A DNA stretch of 44,744 nucleotides from an uncultured Bacteroidales bacterium (lineage in GTDB: Bacteria; Bacteroidota; Bacteroidia; Bacteroidales; UBA932). Each line of letters opens with the position of its first letter. The stretch's first letter is position 1. The stretch spans positions 1 to 44,744 of the forward strand of contig UQWT01000009.1 of the NCBI GenBank assembly GCA_900544815.1. The letters run 5' to 3'. Below, one piece after another: positions 40,675 through 44,744 of the stretch. Below the pieces are notes generated by a model. The model had not been told where the DNA came from, searched no databases, and saw only the letters and a list, made by a program, of their open reading frames with translations. Position numbers and translations under genes: made by a program.

Positions 40675-43299
40675 ATGATAAGAAGAATCTTAATTGCAAC
40701 GATGAGTGTTCTGTTAGCATATAATGTTAATGCGCAGACTGTAGAGGGGATTGTCACAGAGAAAGGAACAAATGAACCGCTTCCGGGTGTACAGATTGTC
40801 ATTGCCGGAACAACATTAGGAACAACAACAGAGGCAGATGGCAGATATGTAATAAAAAAAGCTCCTCAGGGTACATTTAAGTTACAGGCGCATTACCTCT
40901 CGTTCAAGACGGTAGAAAAGGAGATAAAGATTGGTAAAGAGGAAAAGTTAATAATAGATATAATAATGGAACCTGATGACCTTCTGCTTGACGAGGTTGT
41001 GATAAGCGGAAAGAAAAATATGGAGAGCGAGAAGCTGCTTTTAACCGAGCGTAAGTTGGCAACGGCTGCAGTTGAGATGATAGGTGCGGGAGAGATGAGT
41101 GTGAAGGGGATCTCAAATGCAGCCGAAGGTGTAAAGAAATTGTCGGGAATATCATTTGACGGGAACAGATTGTTTGTAAGGGGGCTTGGTGACAGATATA
41201 GCATAACAACATTGAATGGTCTTCCAATAGCTTCTCCTAATCCCGACAACAAACTGATACCGTTGGATATTTTTCCTGCATCATCTATAAGGAACATAAC
41301 TGTAAGCAAGGTGTTTAATGCGGGAACGGCTGCTGATTATTCCGGGGCACATATAGATATATCAACAAAAGAGAGTGGAGACAAGAACAGTTTCTCTGTG
41401 GGAGTTGGTATTGGTGGTAACGGAAATACAATTTTTAAGGATTTCTATCACAGTCAAAGTAAAGGTGGTATGCTAAGGGGGGGAAGTATAAAGGATTATC
41501 CGTTTAAGAACGGTTTCTCCATAGACAAAAACAGTGCACTTCCTAATGTGTCGCTCAATGCAGCGATAGGGCGTGTGCATAAGGTGGGCAGCGGTAAGTT
41601 AGATTGGTTTTTGAGTGGTGGCAGCAGCTTGGAGAAAAGTTCAATGAAAGATGCTTATATAGCAAACCTTAATGTTCAGGGTACAACGTTAAATGAATTT
41701 AGTTACGATAGTTACGCTACAACTTTAAAGCTGTGTGGCCTTGCAACTGTGGGATATGAGTGGGACAACGGAGACAGAATAAATTATACTGCATTTTATT
41801 CAAGAAATGCAATAGATGATTATAAAAGGAGGGAGGGTTTTGACAGTGAGGGCAACAACCTTATTGGAAGCAACAGCGTCTTTCATGCTTATTCACTCTT
41901 TAACAACCAGTTGTCGGGAAGCAACAGATTAACAAAAAAAGCAGATATAGAGTGGGCGGTTTCATACGGAACTACTAACAGCAATGAGCCGGACAGAAGA
42001 CAGGTGATGTTCAGAAACGATAATGGTAAACTAAGCCTCTTTAAGCTCAACAGACAGGAGACAATGCGTTATTTTGGAACATTGAACGAGAAGGAGTATT
42101 CCGGTAATCTGAAATTGGTGTACAAATTCGGAGAGAAAAACAATCTTAAGGGGGGATTTAACGGCAAATACAAGACGAGGGATTACAACTCTATAAGGTA
42201 CTACTATAATCTTACAAATATAAATCCTATGATTTTAGATATTTACAACACAGATGGCTATCTTAATGATAAAAATATAGAGAGTGGCACAATTTCAATA
42301 ATAAAAGATAACCAACCTAAATACGGATACAATGCCTACAACAGAACAGTGGCTGCATTTGCTGAGACAGATCTGTACTGCGGGGAGAAATGGTTGTTCA
42401 ATATTGGAATCAGAGGAGAAAACGCACTACAATACGTAGATTACTATAATGATGCATCAATGGCAAAACGCAGCAGGTTAAACAATTGGGACATATTCCC
42501 TGCAATTAACATAAAATATTCGGTAACACAGGAACAATCTATAAGGCTATCCCTTTCAAAAACTGTTACAAGACCGTCTTTCATAGAAAATTCGCCGTTC
42601 CTTTATAAGGAGTCGTACGGTAGTGCAGAGATGAGGGGTAACGAGAATCTGCGGAACGGTTACAACTACAATGTGGACATAAGATACGAGTATTTTGCGA
42701 ATGATGGTGCATTATTCTCTGTGACTGCATATTACAAATACTTGGCATCTCCAATTGAGATGATACAGGAGTCAAGCGGAGGATCTGTTGTCCACTCTTT
42801 TAGAAATGCCGAAAGCGGAATTGCATTAGGCGCTGAGATTGAGATGAAAAAGTCACTTCTGCAAAATCTTAATGTAAGTGCAAACGGCTCATTCATCTAT
42901 ACCAATGTAAATCTTCCAAATGGAGGTGGTGTTTATACAGATGTACAAAGATCGCTTCAAGGAGCCTCTCCATACCTTGTGAATGCAGATGTAGTCTACT
43001 CTCCAAAGGTTGGAAAGCAGAAGATGAACCTTTCATTGGTTTATAATCTGCAAGGTCCAAGAATACAGAGCGTTGGAATATATGGGATGAGTAACGTAAT
43101 TCAGCAACCTTTGAATACTGTAAACATTACAGGTTCACTTGAACTTGGCAAGGGATTTACTATAACTGCAAAAGGAAGCAACCTGTTAAACAGCAGTATA
43201 AAGTTTACTCAAAAGATAAAGGAGAGCGGGAAAAAGGTTGTTACCGAGCAGTTCAGGCAGGGTGTTGGTTTTGAGATTGGGATGAATTTTAAATTATAA
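40675..43299 (+). CDS. TonB-dependent outer-membrane receptor
   Basis: An 874-residue outer-membrane transporter. The start is the ATG at 40675; the frame upstream opens only at a TTG. The signal peptide ends near LLAYNVNAQ. A carboxypeptidase-regulatory-like beta-sandwich follows (about 22-100), with EPLPGVQIVIAGTTLGTTTEADG. The plug domain (about 115-230) has RLFVRGLGDRYSITTLNGLP, and the rest is a 22-strand-type barrel ending in a Phe-rich strand (GFEIGMNFKL). No susD gene adjoins; the partner is a beta-helix lipoprotein. The substrate is unknown and nothing suggests vitamin B12 specifically. Regulatory repeats upstream imply response-regulator control. Confidence 0.92.
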   Translation: MIRRILIATMSVLLAYNVNAQTVEGIVTEKGTNEPLPGVQIVIAGTTLGTTTEADGRYVIKKAPQGTFKLQAHYLSFKTVEKEIKIGKEEKLIIDIIMEPDDLLLDEVVISGKKNMESEKLLLTERKLATAAVEMIGAGEMSVKGISNAAEGVKKLSGISFDGNRLFVRGLGDRYSITTLNGLPIASPNPDNKLIPLDIFPASSIRNITVSKVFNAGTAADYSGAHIDISTKESGDKNSFSVGVGIGGNGNTIFKDFYHSQSKGGMLRGGSIKDYPFKNGFSIDKNSALPNVSLNAAIGRVHKVGSGKLDWFLSGGSSLEKSSMKDAYIANLNVQGTTLNEFSYDSYATTLKLCGLATVGYEWDNGDRINYTAFYSRNAIDDYKRREGFDSEGNNLIGSNSVFHAYSLFNNQLSGSNRLTKKADIEWAVSYGTTNSNEPDRRQVMFRNDNGKLSLFKLNRQETMRYFGTLNEKEYSGNLKLVYKFGEKNNLKGGFNGKYKTRDYNSIRYYYNLTNINPMILDIYNTDGYLNDKNIESGTISIIKDNQPKYGYNAYNRTVAAFAETDLYCGEKWLFNIGIRGENALQYVDYYNDASMAKRSRLNNWDIFPAINIKYSVTQEQSIRLSLSKTVTRPSFIENSPFLYKESYGSAEMRGNENLRNGYNYNVDIRYEYFANDGALFSVTAYYKYLASPIEMIQESSGGSVVHSFRNAESGIALGAEIEMKKSLLQNLNVSANGSFIYTNVNLPNGGGVYTDVQRSLQGASPYLVNADVVYSPKVGKQKMNLSLVYNLQGPRIQSVGIYGMSNVIQQPLNTVNITGSLELGKGFTITAKGSNLLNSSIKFTQKIKESGKKVVTEQFRQGVGFEIGMNFKL
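41911..41921 (+). repeat. TTGTCGGGAAG word, copy in the TonB receptor gene
   Basis: Exact copy read in frame as Leu-Ser-Gly-Ser. A one-mismatch copy lies at 41140-41150 in the same gene. Confidence 0.6.
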
Positions 43300-43369
43300 A
43301 CCGCTTCTATGCAAATAAAGATTCCAAGAGCTTACAAGCATATTTTAATTAGTTATTAATCAGATAAAT

Positions 43370-44611
43370 ATGAATGCGATTTTAAAACATTTTATGATGA
43401 ATTTTAAAACAGAATCAAAAATTGCCATGGTGCTTTGCGGGATGCTGGCATTGGCTACCTCTTGTGAAAAAAGTTCTAACGATCCTAACAATGAAGATGA
43501 CAATCTTCTCTCCGGGGAGCTTACAGAGAACAGAACATTACAGAGAGGACAAACCTATTACCTAAACGGCGGATACCATGTAAAGGCAGGTGCAACGCTT
43601 TACATTGAGCCCGGTGTTACTGTTATTGCAAAGGATGACAACATTGTAGATTACATACTAATTGAGCAGGGGGCAAAGATAGATGCGCAAGGAACTGCAA
43701 ACGAGCCTATTGTACTAACATCTGAGAGAAAGGAGCATGGAGCTTGGGGCGGTGTTCACATCTGCGGTTATGCACCTATCAATGTTAAAGGTACCGTATC
43801 AAAATCTGAGATTGGCGATGCCCCTTATGGCGGTGACAATGCCAACGACAATTCAGGTGTATTAAGGTATATAAGATTGGAGTATGCAGGCTATTCATTC
43901 AGTGAAGAGAAAGAGGCTAACGGATTTACATTTTATGGTGTAGGAAATGGAACAGTAGCCGAGTATCTTGAGGCTTATAAAGGCTCGGATGACGGATTTG
44001 AGTGGTTTGGAGGCACGCTAAACTGTAAATATCTTGTATCTTACGACAACACAGATGATCTGTTTGACTGGACAGAAGGATGGTCCGGCAAAGGACAGTT
44101 CTGGATTGGTGTCCAAAAATCTGCGGAGTGCGACTGCCTTTTGGAATGCGATAACAACAGCAAAGACTTTGCAGCTGCTCCAATAGCAAATCCGTTACTC
44201 TCTAACTTAACCTTAAATGGAAATAACTCAGATGTTAACAAAAGAGGTATAAGGTTGAGAGCAGGTACATTTGCAAGAATCTTCAACTCTGTGCTTACAG
44301 GCAAGACCAACTGCGTTACAACTGAAACAGCAGAGACAGAGAACTCATTGGTTAACGGTGCATCATCTCTTAAATATCTCTTCTTCTCCACAGGAATTTC
44401 TTGCAAGGAGGGCATCTATTCTCCGGAACTGTTCATGGCAGCAGATAACCACAACTCCTTGGTTGAAGATATAAAATTGGTATCGGACTATATTGGAACA
44501 TACAATGGTGCAATGGAGCTTTCGGCAGACAGCTTCTTTACCAATGTAAACTACTCCGGTGCTGTAAAGGAGGGGAATGACTGGACTAAAGGTTGGGCTT
44601 TAATGAATTGA
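43370..44611 (+). CDS. Surface lipoprotein with beta-helix-like repeats, paired with the TonB receptor
   Basis: A 413-residue lipoprotein. The lipobox is LATSC, followed by EKSSNDPNNEDD, an acidic surface-export-like patch. The ATG at 43370 gives a long signal region; ATGs at 43394 and 43397 are possible. The body has beta-helix-like strand turns (AGATLYIEPGVTVIAKDDN, EQGAKIDAQGTANEPIVLTS, GAWGGVHICG) and acidic, aromatic loops (YKGSDDGFEWFGGT, YDNTDDLFDWTEGW). Similar proteins in Bacteroidota are often mislabelled as transporters. It follows the receptor by 70 bases without a promoter of its own being evident, so it probably serves as its extracellular lid or ligand-binding partner, by analogy with SusD. 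That role is inference; the fold is a guess from sequence rhythm. Confidence 0.75.
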   Translation: MNAILKHFMMNFKTESKIAMVLCGMLALATSCEKSSNDPNNEDDNLLSGELTENRTLQRGQTYYLNGGYHVKAGATLYIEPGVTVIAKDDNIVDYILIEQGAKIDAQGTANEPIVLTSERKEHGAWGGVHICGYAPINVKGTVSKSEIGDAPYGGDNANDNSGVLRYIRLEYAGYSFSEEKEANGFTFYGVGNGTVAEYLEAYKGSDDGFEWFGGTLNCKYLVSYDNTDDLFDWTEGWSGKGQFWIGVQKSAECDCLLECDNNSKDFAAAPIANPLLSNLTLNGNNSDVNKRGIRLRAGTFARIFNSVLTGKTNCVTTETAETENSLVNGASSLKYLFFSTGISCKEGIYSPELFMAADNHNSLVEDIKLVSDYIGTYNGAMELSADSFFTNVNYSGAVKEGNDWTKGWALMN

Positions 44612-44655
44612 TAATTACCCTTCCCGATAAATTGTTAAAGATTCAAGATAGAAGT

Positions 44656-44687
44656 GCAACACTGGCAGGCTAGCCCGCCAGTGTTGC
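44656..44687 (+). terminator. Stem-loop after the lipoprotein gene
   Basis: GCAACACTGGC and GCCAGTGTTGC form a perfect 11-bp stem with a 10-base loop. No T-run follows, so it may be a processing or stability hairpin, not a classical terminator. Confidence 0.5.
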
Positions 44688-44708
44688 GGCAGCTTCAAAA
44701 AGCAATAC

Positions 44709-44734
44709 AAAAAAAGGGAGACACGCAGTCTCCC
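44709..44734 (-). terminator. Rho-independent terminator of a minus-strand gene outside the window
   Basis: Read on the minus strand, GGGAGAC-TGCGT-GTCTCCC is followed by seven T. It implies a gene entering from the right and ending near this edge. Confidence 0.8.
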
Positions 44735-44744
44735 AAAAGATCAA

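Overview
The window looks like chromosome from a Bacteroidota bacterium, most likely order Bacteroidales. The support is threefold. Gene content is typical: RprY/RprX-like two-component genes, a DUF2795 protein, DUF4493 and PCMD surface lipoproteins, a TonB-dependent receptor, and a MutA/MutB methylmalonyl-CoA mutase. Many start sites are preceded by the Bacteroidota -7 element TAnnTTTG instead of a Shine-Dalgarno sequence. Lipoboxes are followed by Lys and acidic residues, as in the surface-export signal of this phylum. The DNA is AT-rich. No tRNA, rRNA or CRISPR array was seen.

Layout. (1) 1-1.6 kb: a decayed remnant of a mobilizable or integrative element, in which the N-terminal part of a tyrosine recombinase is joined in frame to the C-terminal part of a relaxase, with three in-frame stops. 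(2) 1.6-4.0 kb, minus strand: DUF2795 protein, cobalamin adenosyltransferase, a ComEA-like helix-hairpin-helix protein and rsmI. (3) 4.0-8.3 kb, plus strand: tdk, folE, an OmpR-type regulator, its histidine kinase and futalosine hydrolase, apparently one operon. (4) 8.3-13.9 kb: a NatA/NatB-type ABC exporter, a 5'-nucleotidase split into two genes in reversed order, and a membrane TPR/AraC regulator. (5) 13.9-16.5 kb: a ParE-type topoisomerase subunit and an acyltransferase, followed by a candidate small RNA. (6) 16.7-23.0 kb, minus strand: metY-metX-thrA-asd, which takes aspartate to homocysteine. It is headed by a previously unannotated 37-codon methionine-rich leader peptide. (7) 23.0-24.5 kb: a monomeric [FeFe]-hydrogenase-like protein. 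(8) 24.5-33.2 kb: repeat-rich intergenic DNA, then five surface-protein genes (four DUF4493/PCMD lipoproteins and one outer-membrane beta-barrel). (9) 33.3-39.6 kb: urocanate hydratase, then the two subunits of methylmalonyl-CoA mutase, whose cofactor is made by the adenosyltransferase at 2 kb. (10) 39.7-44.6 kb: an orphan response regulator divergent from a TonB-dependent receptor and a beta-helix lipoprotein, with 11-bp-phased TGTAAT repeats between them.

The observations most worth checking are these. First, the Met-rich leader peptide: eight Met codons in its last 16 residues, its own promoter, and a position directly ahead of a methionine-pathway operon; it suggests ribosome-mediated control. 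Second, the word TTGTCGGGAAG, found eight times exactly on both strands, in three coding frames, and once as an inverted pair forming a terminator; this resembles DNA-uptake sequences. Third, the DUF4493/PCMD surface locus. Fourth, arrays of the hexamer GCYAAN in two intergenic regions. All functional statements come from reading the sequence without database searches.
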